Below, piece by piece: positions 8,461 through 16,396 of a stretch of 44,028 bases of DNA (positions are counted from its first letter, which is position 1; each line of letters begins with the position of its first letter). The notes under the pieces are model-generated. The model was not told the DNA's origin. It saw only the letters and a list, made by a program, of their open reading frames with translations, and made no database searches. Source of the DNA: Clostridia bacterium (lineage in GTDB: Bacteria; Bacillota; Clostridia; UBA1381); assembly GCA_017415105.1 (NCBI GenBank), contig JAFQJD010000008.1:1-44028 (forward strand). The letters are read 5' to 3'. Made by a program: the position numbers and the translations under genes.

Positions 8461-10273
8461 TGTTTTTAGGCAACGGAATTGTTATTGTAACATCAGTTCC
8501 CTTGTTCAGTTCGCTTGTAATCATAATCTTGCCGTGGAAAACGGATTCTATAGTCTGCTTTGCAATGGCAAGACCAAGTCCTGTGCCACCCTTGTCACGT
8601 GAACGTGCCTTATCGACTCTGAAGAAGCGGTCAAAAATATTAGGCAATTGCTCCTTTGAAATACCAATTCCCGTATCTGATACCTTTATGATGATATCGT
8701 TGTACATTGTACGCGAGAAAACCTGTATTTTTCCGCCTGTGGGAGTGTATTTCAATGCGTTTGAAATTATATTCGTAAGAACTCTCTCAAGCCCTCCGCG
8801 GTCACCTTTGATTTTCGGAACATCGTTAATGGGTGTATAAACAAGTTCTTGTTCCTTTTTCTTTGCGGTGAGCGAAAGCCTTTCAACAAGGCCTTCGATT
8901 TCCGAACGTATATCTATTTCTTCTGACGGACGTTTATAGTTTGTATTTTCGTCAAGACTTGACAATGTCAGAAGGTCGGATATAATTCGTGCCATACGGT
9001 CGGTTTCCGATGAAATGGTATCAAGGAAACGTGTGCGAAGCTCGGGCTCGGCATCGGGTGTGTCTGCAAGAATATCCGAATACGATTTTATAACCGTAAG
9101 CGGAGTACGCAGTTCGTGCGATACGTTTGCCACGAAATCAAGCCGTGCACGTTCGAGCTTTTCGTGTTTTGTTACATCGTGTATTATAACAATAATGCCA
9201 CCGTCACCTGCAGATTGCGGTATAGGTGCGAAGCTCAACTGCAGTGTGTGCTCACCAATCATAACCTGACGTTCAACCGGATCGTCTGAGGGCATATACT
9301 GCAGACTCTCAATTGTGATATCTGCGTTTATTTCCTTAAAGAACTTATTGAAAGTTATATCGTCTACAAACTTACGGTTCAGAAGCCGCATTGCTTCGGG
9401 GTTTATGTGGCTGAGATTACCATTTGTATCAAATGCCATCACACCGTCACTCATATTCTGAAGAATAGTTTCGGTTTTGGTTTTTTCCGAAATTGCTTTC
9501 TCAGAATTTTCGCGTTTTGTTTCCGAAAGATAGATAAGTGCATTGGTAAGCTCTGAAATTTCGTCATTACCCTGTGCCGGCGAAAGTGCTGAAGTGTCAC
9601 CGTCGGCAAGCTTCTTTGCCTGCGATGCAAGATTCTTTAACGGTGCTGACAGTGTTTTTGAAAACATCAGTGCGATAACAATCATCAGTATTGCCGATAC
9701 CGTAATAAGTATTACGAAAATACTGATAAGGCGTGATATAAGGCTGTTCTGTTGCGTCATAGGATCACGCAGGTATATCACAAACTGTACACTGCTCTCG
9801 TCTTTGAGCGGGATTGCATATTCTATCGCCTTGCCTGAAAAACGGTTATTGACTGCTTCATTGCCTTTGAGTGCCTCTTCCGTGACACGTGCGTGCTTAT
9901 AGAAATCACTTTCATCGTTCTGATACATTGGGTTGCCGTTGCCGTCAAGAATAGCAAGCGACATTCCGGGAATGGTTTTTAAAATATCTGTACCGAGCAT
10001 AATATTTTTCAGATTCTCGACATTTTCGGGCCCGGGCTCACTCAGAACTATTGACTCACCACCGTCGGGTGCGGGTGCTGCAGTAACTGCGTTTGCGGTT
10101 TCTGTAAGGGTTTTACGCATATCTGAAGTGAGAACTTCTGCAATCAGTTCATCAAAAGCTTTGTGATATTCTCTTACTGACCGTACTGTAACAAACAGAC
10201 CTGCAAAAATCTCGGTAAGAACTACAGCCAGCACGAAAACCAAAGTTATTTTCAGTCGAATGCTTTTAAACAT
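8456..10273 (-). CDS. walK: WalK/VicK-like sensor histidine kinase
   Basis: A 605-residue membrane sensor kinase: TM1 at about 8-30, an extracytoplasmic region 31-180, TM2 at about 183-205, a HAMP domain to about 257, a PAS domain (about 265-370), HisKA with H386 in NVSHELRTPL, and a HATPase_c domain with N box NIISNALKYTP, DTGIGI and GGTGLGLAIA. This TM-sensor-TM-HAMP-PAS-kinase order and the length fit WalK, which controls cell-wall hydrolase genes. It lies 11 bases after the WalR-like regulator, in the same operon. The extra walH/walI genes known from Bacillus are not here, as in many clostridia. The WalK assignment rests mostly on the partner. Confidence 0.85.
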   Translation of the reverse strand: MFKSIRLKITLVFVLAVVLTEIFAGLFVTVRSVREYHKAFDELIAEVLTSDMRKTLTETANAVTAAPAPDGGESIVLSEPGPENVENLKNIMLGTDILKTIPGMSLAILDGNGNPMYQNDESDFYKHARVTEEALKGNEAVNNRFSGKAIEYAIPLKDESSVQFVIYLRDPMTQQNSLISRLISIFVILITVSAILMIVIALMFSKTLSAPLKNLASQAKKLADGDTSALSPAQGNDEISELTNALIYLSETKRENSEKAISEKTKTETILQNMSDGVMAFDTNGNLSHINPEAMRLLNRKFVDDITFNKFFKEINADITIESLQYMPSDDPVERQVMIGEHTLQLSFAPIPQSAGDGGIIVIIHDVTKHEKLERARLDFVANVSHELRTPLTVIKSYSDILADTPDAEPELRTRFLDTISSETDRMARIISDLLTLSSLDENTNYKRPSEEIDIRSEIEGLVERLSLTAKKKEQELVYTPINDVPKIKGDRGGLERVLTNIISNALKYTPTGGKIQVFSRTMYNDIIIKVSDTGIGISKEQLPNIFDRFFRVDKARSRDKGGTGLGLAIAKQTIESVFHGKIMITSELNKGTDVTITIPLPKNK

Positions 10274-10284
10274 ATATGTATCCT

Positions 10285-10986
10285 TTACAGCTTATTGAAA
10301 TAATAGCCGATTGAACGCTTTGTCATAATGTACTTGGGCAGACTCGGATCGTCCTCTATCTTTTCACGCAGACGTCTGATAGTAACGTCCACTGTACGCA
10401 CATCTCCAAGATACTCATAGCCCCATACATTCTCAAGCAGAACCTCACGTGAGAATATCTGATCCGGCTCAACTGCAAGGAACTTAAGAAGCTCAAACTC
10501 ACGTAATGTTATATCAATAACCTTGCCGTTTTTCTTAACCTCGTAGCGGTCGATGTTTATTGTAACATCGCCAGATGTAATGGTGTTTGCCGGCTCCTTG
10601 CTATTGCTTTCCTGTGCCTTCATATCAGCACGGCGGAGAAGTGCCTTTACACGTGCTGAAAGCTCACGTGCCGAGTACGGCTTTGTTATGTAGTCATCAG
10701 CGCCGAACTCAAGTCCGAGCACCTTGTCCACCTCATCCTCGCGGGCGGTAAGCATAATAATCGGAACATTTGATGTCTTACGTATCTCCTTGCACACGTC
10801 CATACCGTCCATGCCGGGCAGGTTAACGTCAAGCAGAACGAGATTCGGCTTTTCGGCAAGACACATCTCAAGACCTGACACACCGTCATACGCAGAAAGG
10901 GTTTTATAACCCGACTGTGTAAATGTGTATGAAAGAATGTCGTTAATGTTCTTCTCGTCTTCAACTATAAGAATTGTAGTATCCAT
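10285..10986 (-). CDS. walR: WalR/VicR-like response regulator
   Basis: An OmpR/PhoB-type regulator of 233 residues. The receiver has acidic residues at D10 and E11, phospho-acceptor D53 in LLDVNLPGMD, and K in DDYITKPY. The C-terminal winged helix (about 130-233) includes WGYEYLGDVRTVDV and the end YIMTKRSIGYYF, very close to WalR recognition-helix sequences. The ATG follows AAAGGAAAAG. It is first in the operon with walK, from the promoter at 11047-11075. Neighbouring envelope genes (murT-gatD, glucosaminidase) are possible but unproven targets. Confidence 0.88.
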   Translation of the reverse strand: MDTTILIVEDEKNINDILSYTFTQSGYKTLSAYDGVSGLEMCLAEKPNLVLLDVNLPGMDGMDVCKEIRKTSNVPIIMLTAREDEVDKVLGLEFGADDYITKPYSARELSARVKALLRRADMKAQESNSKEPANTITSGDVTINIDRYEVKKNGKVIDITLREFELLKFLAVEPDQIFSREVLLENVWGYEYLGDVRTVDVTIRRLREKIEDDPSLPKYIMTKRSIGYYFNKL

Positions 10987-11046
10987 AATCTTTTCCTTTC
11001 GTGGTTTTCATTAGAATAACAATAATATTACACATTAGTTACATCT

Positions 11047-11075
11047 ATTTTATCAAAAATAAACAAATATATCAA
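11047..11075 (-). promoter_or_regulatory. walRK promoter
   Basis: On the minus strand TTGATA (11075-11070) and TAAAAT (11052-11047) are 17 bases apart. The leader to walR is about 55 bases. It shares the 234-base gap 10987-11220 with the pyrB promoter facing the other way. Confidence 0.65.
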
Positions 11076-11144
11076 GTGTTTTTGAAAAAAAAGTAAAAAA
11101 ATTTCCTGTAAATAAAATTTAATACTGAAATTGCCAAAATTATA

Positions 11145-11173
11145 TAGACATTTTGGAGATTTTGAGGTATAAT
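11145..11173 (+). promoter_or_regulatory. pyr operon promoter
   Basis: TAGACA (11145-11150) and TATAAT (11168-11173) are 17 bases apart. Transcription should start near 11180, giving a leader of only about 40 bases. That is too short for a PyrR-type attenuator, and none is visible. Confidence 0.7.
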
Positions 11174-11220
11174 AAAGGGTAATGAGAAATTTTAACATCG
11201 GAGAAAAAGGGGGAACACGA

Positions 11221-12135
11221 ATGAAGCAGGATCTACTCGGTCTTAAGGATTTAAGTGCACAGCAGATTAAGAACATTTTAAGCCATGCCGCCGATATGAA
11301 AAAGGTGGTATTAAGCGACAGCAAGAAAATCCCGAATCTTCAGGGAAAAACGGTTGTTAATCTGTTTTATGAGAACAGTACACGTACGAGAATGTCGTTT
11401 GAGCTTGCGGCAAAATATATGAGTGCCAATGCGGCTAATATCTCATCAAGCGGTTCGTCTGTAGCAAAAGGCGAAACCTTGATTGACACAGCAGAAACAC
11501 TTGATGTAATGGGAACAGATATTCTCGTTATGCGACATAATATGAGCGGTGCACCCCACCTTATAGCACCTGTGATAAAGGCATCTGTCATAAACGCAGG
11601 TGACGGTATGAATGAGCACCCCACACAGGCACTTCTGGATATCTTTACAATGATTGAGCATAAGGGACATATTGAAGGTCTTAAGGTTGCAATAATAGGT
11701 GATATTTCACACTCACGTGTTGTCCGCTCAAATATACACGGACTTACAAAGCTTGGTGCGGAGGTTTCGCTCGGTGGTCCTGCGACACTTATGCCAAAGG
11801 ATATTGATAAGATGGGCGTTAAGGTGTTCAATAATGTTCAGGAGGCTATAATTGATGCCGATGTTGTTATGGGACTGAGAATTCAGCTTGAGCGTCAGAA
11901 AAAAGGACTGTTCCCGAGTGTCCGTGAATACTTCAGATTCTTCGGTGTGGATGAGTCACGTCTGCGTCTTGCAAAGCCTGATGCAATCCTGATGCATCCC
12001 GGCCCTGTAAACCGCGGTGTTGAGCTTTCAACATCTGTAATTGACGGCGACAAGAGCGTTATAACCGAACAGGTTACAAACGGAGTCGCGGTGAGAATGG
12101 CGGTTATGGATATGCTTATTAATGGTGGTTTCTAA
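11221..12135 (+). CDS. pyrB: Aspartate carbamoyltransferase catalytic subunit
   Basis: Condenses carbamoyl phosphate with aspartate, the committed step of pyrimidine synthesis. The 304 residues carry the carbamoyl-phosphate signature STRTRMSFE (53-61), HPTQALLD (133-140) and the aspartate-binding region. An in-frame ATG exists at 11182, but it coincides with the predicted transcription start, and a strong GGGGGAAC site sits just before the ATG at 11221, so the latter is used. No pyrI follows, so a Bacillus-type unregulated trimer is likely. It is the first gene of the pyr cluster and is separated from pyrC by a 146-base palindromic spacer. Confidence 0.96.
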   Translation: MKQDLLGLKDLSAQQIKNILSHAADMKKVVLSDSKKIPNLQGKTVVNLFYENSTRTRMSFELAAKYMSANAANISSSGSSVAKGETLIDTAETLDVMGTDILVMRHNMSGAPHLIAPVIKASVINAGDGMNEHPTQALLDIFTMIEHKGHIEGLKVAIIGDISHSRVVRSNIHGLTKLGAEVSLGGPATLMPKDIDKMGVKVFNNVQEAIIDADVVMGLRIQLERQKKGLFPSVREYFRFFGVDESRLRLAKPDAILMHPGPVNRGVELSTSVIDGDKSVITEQVTNGVAVRMAVMDMLINGGF

Positions 12136-12154
12136 TGGACGAGTTTCCATAAAC

Positions 12155-12226
12155 TGCACATAACGGCGTTAGGCAACGCTCGAAGTATAAACACATACGT
12201 CGTCGCATTGCCCGCCTTGTTCTGCA
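12155..12226. repeat. Imperfect palindrome between pyrB and pyrC
   Basis: GGCG (12165-12168) and GGCAACGC (12172-12179) pair, with a three-base bulge, to GCATTGCC (12205-12212) and CGCC (12213-12216). Outer TGCA sequences at 12155-12158 and 12223-12226 extend the symmetry. The TTGCCCGCC segment recurs upstream of purC (247-255). No T run follows, so it is not a normal terminator. It may be a decayed repeat or an mRNA-processing hairpin. Confidence 0.5.
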
Positions 12227-12281
12227 CAGATTCTGGGAGCTCTTAATGTGACTGCATTATATCTTGATAGGAGGAATAGGT

Positions 12282-13577
12282 TTGAAAATACTAATCAAAA
12301 ACGGACACGTCATTGACCCTGCAAACGGCATTGATGGGGTTACGGATATATATATAGAAGACGGCATCATAGCCGAGATAGGAAAAAATGACGATCTTGA
12401 CGGCGTTGAAAATATTCAGGTCATTGACGCAAAAGGTATGATTGTTGCACCGGGACTTGTTGATATGCACGTGCATTTGCGTGAGCCCGGCCAGGAATAC
12501 AAAGAGGATATAGAAACAGGTACACGTGCAGCCGTTTACGGTGGTGTAACATCAGTTGCGTGTATGCCCAACACCGAGCCGGTCTGCGATAACGAAACTG
12601 TTGTACGTTACATCAAAGAGCGTGCAAAGGAAGTTGGTTATGCGAATGTGTTTCCGGTAGGTGCGATTTCAAAGGGACTTGAAGGACAGTATCTTGCAGA
12701 AATCGGTGAGATGGTATTCAGCGGTGCCGTTGCAGTAACAGACGACGGAAAGCCGGTTGAGAACTCGGCACTTATGCGTCGTGCGATGCAGTATTCGGAT
12801 ATGTTCGATATAACAGTTATATCTCACTGTGAGGATATGGCACTTGGCGAGGGAGATATGAACGAGGGTGCGGTTGCAACCGAAATGGGACTTCGGGGAA
12901 TATCACCTGCGGCAGAGGAGGTTATGGCAGCACGTGATATACTTGTTGCAGAATCAATCAACTGCCGTGTGCATATAGCACATATTTCCACAAAGAACAC
13001 AGTAGAGCTTATCCGACAGGCGAAAAAACGTGGCGTAAAGGTTACGTGTGAAACGTGCCCCCACTATTTCTCGCTTACTGACGAAGCCTGCCGTGGCTTT
13101 AACACAAACGCAAAGATGAATCCTCCGTTAAGAACAGCGGAAGATGTTCTTGCAATAAAAGAGGGACTTAAAGACGGAACAATCGACTGTATAGTAACCG
13201 ACCACGCTCCGCATCATCCGGATGAGAAGGAATGTGAGTTCGGATACGCAAAGAACGGTATCGTGGGACTTGAAACCTCATTAGGACTTGGCATAAAGTA
13301 TCTTGTAAAAGAGGGTTATCTCACAATGAGTCAGCTTATTGAAAAAATGTCAAAGAACCCGTCAGAGGTACTTGGTATAGCAAAAGGAACATTAAGCACA
13401 GGTCACAGTGCAGACGTTGTGATATTTGATCCTCAAAAAGCGTGGACAGTAGATGTAAAAGAGCTTCATTCAAAGAGTAAAAACTCACCGTTTGACGGCT
13501 TTGAGCTTTACGGCAAGCCGGAATATGTTCTGGTAAACGGAAAGGTTGTAATCAACAGCGGAGAGCTTATGAAATAA
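12282..13577 (+). CDS. pyrC: Dihydroorotase
   Basis: Cyclises carbamoyl-aspartate to dihydroorotate; a class I, metal-dependent amidohydrolase of 431 residues. The metal motif HVHLREPG (63-70) and the C-terminal TDHAPHHPDEK are clear, with NTEP in between. I take TTG at 12282 as start because AGGAGG (12269-12274) lies seven bases before it and MKILIKNGHVIDP is the normal N-terminus; an upstream TTG at 12264 lacks a ribosome site. Its stop codon overlaps the left arm of a 104-bp inverted repeat. Confidence 0.96.
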   Translation: MKILIKNGHVIDPANGIDGVTDIYIEDGIIAEIGKNDDLDGVENIQVIDAKGMIVAPGLVDMHVHLREPGQEYKEDIETGTRAAVYGGVTSVACMPNTEPVCDNETVVRYIKERAKEVGYANVFPVGAISKGLEGQYLAEIGEMVFSGAVAVTDDGKPVENSALMRRAMQYSDMFDITVISHCEDMALGEGDMNEGAVATEMGLRGISPAAEEVMAARDILVAESINCRVHIAHISTKNTVELIRQAKKRGVKVTCETCPHYFSLTDEACRGFNTNAKMNPPLRTAEDVLAIKEGLKDGTIDCIVTDHAPHHPDEKECEFGYAKNGIVGLETSLGLGIKYLVKEGYLTMSQLIEKMSKNPSEVLGIAKGTLSTGHSADVVIFDPQKAWTVDVKELHSKSKNSPFDGFELYGKPEYVLVNGKVVINSGELMK

Positions 13578-13679
13578 AGACTAAAAAATCACTCATCTTG
13601 CACTTTTGTGCTCGCTCGCATACCTGTGTATAGCCTCGCTCGCCTAAAAGCACAATTTGAGCAATTTTGTTTAGTCTTT
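13576..13679. repeat. 104-bp inverted-repeat element between pyrC and pyrF
   Basis: The ends are perfect 10-bp inverted repeats, AAAGACTAAA (13576-13585) and TTTAGTCTTT (13670-13679), and looser pairing continues inward (CTCA/TTGAGC, CTTTT/AAAAGCAC). The centre holds two direct copies of CTCGCTCGC (13611-13619 and 13635-13643) around a small ATAC-CTGT-GTAT palindrome. It begins in the pyrC stop codon. The form is like a miniature inverted-repeat element, but I see no target duplication, and transcript processing or attenuation is also possible. Confidence 0.6.
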
Positions 13680-13710
13680 AAAGAAGGATTATAAGAAAGG
13701 GAAGAGAAAA

Positions 13711-14625
13711 ATGTCAATAGATTTACTTGTAAAGAAGATAAAAGAAAAAGGAAACCCGTCAGTTGCAGGTCTTGACCCGGTGCTTTCATATGTACCGGAG
13801 TATTTAAGAGAAAAGGCGTATAAGGAATACGGCAAAAACCTCAAGGGTGCATGCGAGGCAATCTGGGAGTTCAACAAGGGGCTTATAGATGCGTTTTATG
13901 ACGTAGTTCCCGCTGTAAAACCGCAGAGTGCATTCTATGAAATGTACGGCCTTCACGGTGAGGAGGTGCTTCACAGAACAATCAAGTACGCAAAGGAAAA
14001 GGGGCTTTACGTAATCCTTGACGTTAAGCGAAACGATATAGGCTCAACTGCCGAGGCGTATTCAAAGGCATATCTGGGCAAGGTTGACATTGACGGCATA
14101 GAAGAAGAGCCGTGTCCGGTTGACTGTGTAACAGTTAACGGCTATCTTGGCACAGACGGTATCAAGCCGTTTGTTGAGGACTGTAAGGCATATGACAAGG
14201 CAATATTTGCACTTGTAAAGACTTCAAACCCGTCATCGGGCGAGTTGCAGGATTTAACAGCAGGTGACAAGAAGATTTACGAGCACGTTGCAGAGCTTGT
14301 AAACACATGGAATGCTGATACAATCGGTGAGAGTGGCTACGGTGCAGTAGGTGCGGTTGTAGGTGCGACATATCCCGAGCAGGCAACGGTATTAAGAAAG
14401 ATAATGAAACAGTCGTACTTCCTTGTTCCCGGTTACGGTGCACAGGGCGGCGGTGCAATGGGCGTTAAACCGTGCTTTAACGACGACGGTCTTGGTGCTA
14501 TCGTTAACTCATCACGTGGCATTATGTGTGCATACAAAAAGGGCGACTGGAAAGACGAGCAGTTTGCAGAAGCAGCAAGAGCTGAGGCACTGCGTATGAA
14601 GGACGATATAACAAGCGTACTGTAA
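13711..14625 (+). CDS. pyrF: Orotidine 5'-phosphate decarboxylase, type 2
   Basis: Decarboxylates OMP to UMP, the last step of de novo UMP synthesis. At 304 residues it is of the longer type 2 subfamily found in clostridia and actinobacteria. The catalytic Asp-Lys-Asp set is in LDVKRNDIGSTA (D104, K106, D109), and the N-terminal AGLDP and C-terminal PGYGAQGGG phosphate loop are present. GGGAAGAG precedes the ATG. A phage-type Bro-N gene follows after 52 bases where pyrK would be expected. Confidence 0.95.
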   Translation: MSIDLLVKKIKEKGNPSVAGLDPVLSYVPEYLREKAYKEYGKNLKGACEAIWEFNKGLIDAFYDVVPAVKPQSAFYEMYGLHGEEVLHRTIKYAKEKGLYVILDVKRNDIGSTAEAYSKAYLGKVDIDGIEEEPCPVDCVTVNGYLGTDGIKPFVEDCKAYDKAIFALVKTSNPSSGELQDLTAGDKKIYEHVAELVNTWNADTIGESGYGAVGAVVGATYPEQATVLRKIMKQSYFLVPGYGAQGGGAMGVKPCFNDDGLGAIVNSSRGIMCAYKKGDWKDEQFAEAARAEALRMKDDITSVL

Positions 14626-14677
14626 AGTCTGAATAAATTTCCGTATATTCAACAAAACTCTTTGCGGAGGGTGTACT

Positions 14678-15529
14678 ATGGATAACAAAATACAAATATT
14701 TGAAGACAGAAAAGTAAGAACTGCCTGGAATGAAGAAACCGAAGAATGGTATTTTTCGGTTAGTGATGTAGTAGAGATATTAACGGAAAGCAAAGATGTT
14801 AAGCAATACATAAAGAAGATGCGTAGTCGTGATCCGGAGCTTAATTCCAAGTGGGGTACAATTTGTACCCCTGTTGAAATGATTGCTTTGGACGGTAAAA
14901 AGAGAAAGATACAAGCGGCAGATACCTCCGGAATATTTCGTATAATTCAATCAATTCCGTCACCTAAAGCAGAACCTTTCAAGATGTGGCTTGCCGAAGT
15001 TGGCAAGGAACGAATTGATGAAACTATTGACCCTGAACTTGCAATCGACAGGGCAATAGAAACTTATCAAAAGAAAGGCTACAGCGATGAATGGATACAT
15101 CAAAGGATTTTATCTATCAGAGTTCGTAACGCTTTGACGGATGAATGGGACAAGCATGGAGTTCAAAAAGGCGTAGAATATGCTATTCTTACAGATGAGA
15201 TTACAAAAGCATGGTCGGGAATGACAACACGCAAATATAAGAATTTAAAAGGTTTGACAAAAGAAAATTTGCGAGATAATATGAGTGACCTTGAACTTGT
15301 CTTGAATATGCTTGCTGAAGCGACCACAACAGAAATATCCAAAACATCTAATCCAAAAACTTTTGCAGAGAATGTTGAAGTGGCACAAAGAGGCGGAAAA
15401 GTTGCAGGCGAGGCAAGAAAGAATATCGAAGAAGAAACCGGCAGAAAGGTTATAACTTCAAAAAATGCAACTGAACTAAATCAAATAGTTGTTGATTTAA
15501 TTGAGGCGACGGCAGAAGAAAAAGAATGA
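14678..15529 (+). CDS. Bro-N antirepressor / DinD-like protein
   Basis: A 283-residue protein. Residues about 10-110 form a Bro-N domain (WYFSVSDVVEIL, then RKIQAADTSGIFRIIQSI and FKMWLAEVG), a DNA-binding domain of phage antirepressors and baculovirus BRO proteins. The C-terminal half, with QRGGKVAGEARKNIEEETG, resembles the end of DNA-damage-inducible protein D. The role is unknown; such genes often belong to prophages or genomic islands and some are SOS-regulated. It has its own strong ribosome site (GGAGG 14666-14670) and sits between pyrF and pyrK, with no other phage gene near. Its codons look more A/T-rich than those of the flanking pyr genes, which suggests late acquisition. No LexA box was recognised upstream. 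Confidence 0.8.
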   Translation: MDNKIQIFEDRKVRTAWNEETEEWYFSVSDVVEILTESKDVKQYIKKMRSRDPELNSKWGTICTPVEMIALDGKKRKIQAADTSGIFRIIQSIPSPKAEPFKMWLAEVGKERIDETIDPELAIDRAIETYQKKGYSDEWIHQRILSIRVRNALTDEWDKHGVQKGVEYAILTDEITKAWSGMTTRKYKNLKGLTKENLRDNMSDLELVLNMLAEATTTEISKTSNPKTFAENVEVAQRGGKVAGEARKNIEEETGRKVITSKNATELNQIVVDLIEATAEEKE

Positions 15530-15558
15530 TTTTGCAGGTGCTGATTTGGTATGAACAT

Positions 15559-15602
15559 AAATAGCATTTCAGCTATTTGCATAACTTGCGAAAGTTCTCG
15601 CA
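15559..15602. repeat. Two small hairpins between the Bro-N gene and pyrK
   Basis: AAATAGC (15559-15565) pairs with GCTATTT (15572-15578), and TGCGA (15587-15591) with TCGCA (15598-15602). Neither has a T run, so neither is a good terminator. They may mark the downstream edge of the inserted Bro-N segment or stabilise the pyrK message. Confidence 0.4.
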
Positions 15603-15640
15603 GACTAAACTAATCTATATAAATGAAAGAGGTAGGACAG

Positions 15641-16396
15641 GTGAAAAAAGTATATAAATGTGAATTGGTATCAAAGACGGAACTTTGTCCGGGTATATTT
15701 GATTTTGTTGTAAAGGCACCCGAGATTTCAGAAACAGCTGAAATCGGTCAGTTTCTGCATATTGACTGTGGTGGCAAAACGCTTTTAAGACGCCCGATAA
15801 GTATATGTGATTTCGGTGAGGGGTATGTACGTTTCGCGTTCCAGGTAAAGGGTGAGGGAACACGTGAGCTTGCAAAGTTTGAAGTGGGCGATATGATAGA
15901 TATGATGGGTCCGCTCGGTCACGGTTTTAAGATGACACCGGGCGAAAAGGCAGTTGTCATCGGCGGCGGAATAGGTGTATTCCCTGTGCTTGGTCTTGCA
16001 CGTGAGACTGACAGTGCAGTATTTCTGGGCTTCCGTAACAAAGACCTTGTTATCATGGAGGATGATTTTAAGGCAGTAAACGATAATGTAACAATCTGTA
16101 CAGATGACGGAAGCTACGGTTATGACGGTTTTGCCATTGCGGCAATGGGTGAGTATCTCCTCGAAAACAAGGTTGATATGATTTACTGTTGCGGGCCGAC
16201 TCCGATGCTTAAGGCTGTAAAGCAGATTGCAGAGTACAGAAACATCCCGTGCCAGCTCTCACTTGAGGAGCGTATGGGTTGCGGTATCGGTGCCTGCCTC
16301 ACTTGCGTATGCAAAACTACAGGCAAGGGTATGGCAGAGCATAAGCAGGTATGTACCTGCGGACCGGTATTTGATGCAAAGGAGGTTGTATTCTGA
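15641..16396 (+). CDS. pyrK: Dihydroorotate dehydrogenase B, electron-transfer subunit
   Basis: PyrK carries FAD and a [2Fe-2S] cluster and passes electrons from the PyrD FMN to NAD+. Of its 251 residues, RRPISI (50-55) is the FAD-binding motif, GGGIGVFP starts the NAD domain, and C214, C219, C222 and C238 are cluster ligands in MGCGIGACLTC and the VCTC tail. I choose GTG at 15641, with AAAGAGG eight bases before; the in-frame ATG at 15623 has no ribosome site. pyrD starts inside its stop codon. Confidence 0.95.
   Translation: MKKVYKCELVSKTELCPGIFDFVVKAPEISETAEIGQFLHIDCGGKTLLRRPISICDFGEGYVRFAFQVKGEGTRELAKFEVGDMIDMMGPLGHGFKMTPGEKAVVIGGGIGVFPVLGLARETDSAVFLGFRNKDLVIMEDDFKAVNDNVTICTDDGSYGYDGFAIAAMGEYLLENKVDMIYCCGPTPMLKAVKQIAEYRNIPCQLSLEERMGCGIGACLTCVCKTTGKGMAEHKQVCTCGPVFDAKEVVF

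Noticed and set aside
9015-9902. Long plus-strand open frames across walK
   Set aside because: They mirror the minus-strand gene, have no ribosome sites and no recognisable domains, and walK is a complete kinase.
11180-11220. PyrR-binding attenuator upstream of pyrB
   Set aside because: About 40 bases of leader without terminator or antiterminator stems.
12264-12281. Upstream TTG as the pyrC start
   Set aside because: It lies within the ribosome site of the better TTG at 12282 and adds residues absent from dihydroorotases.
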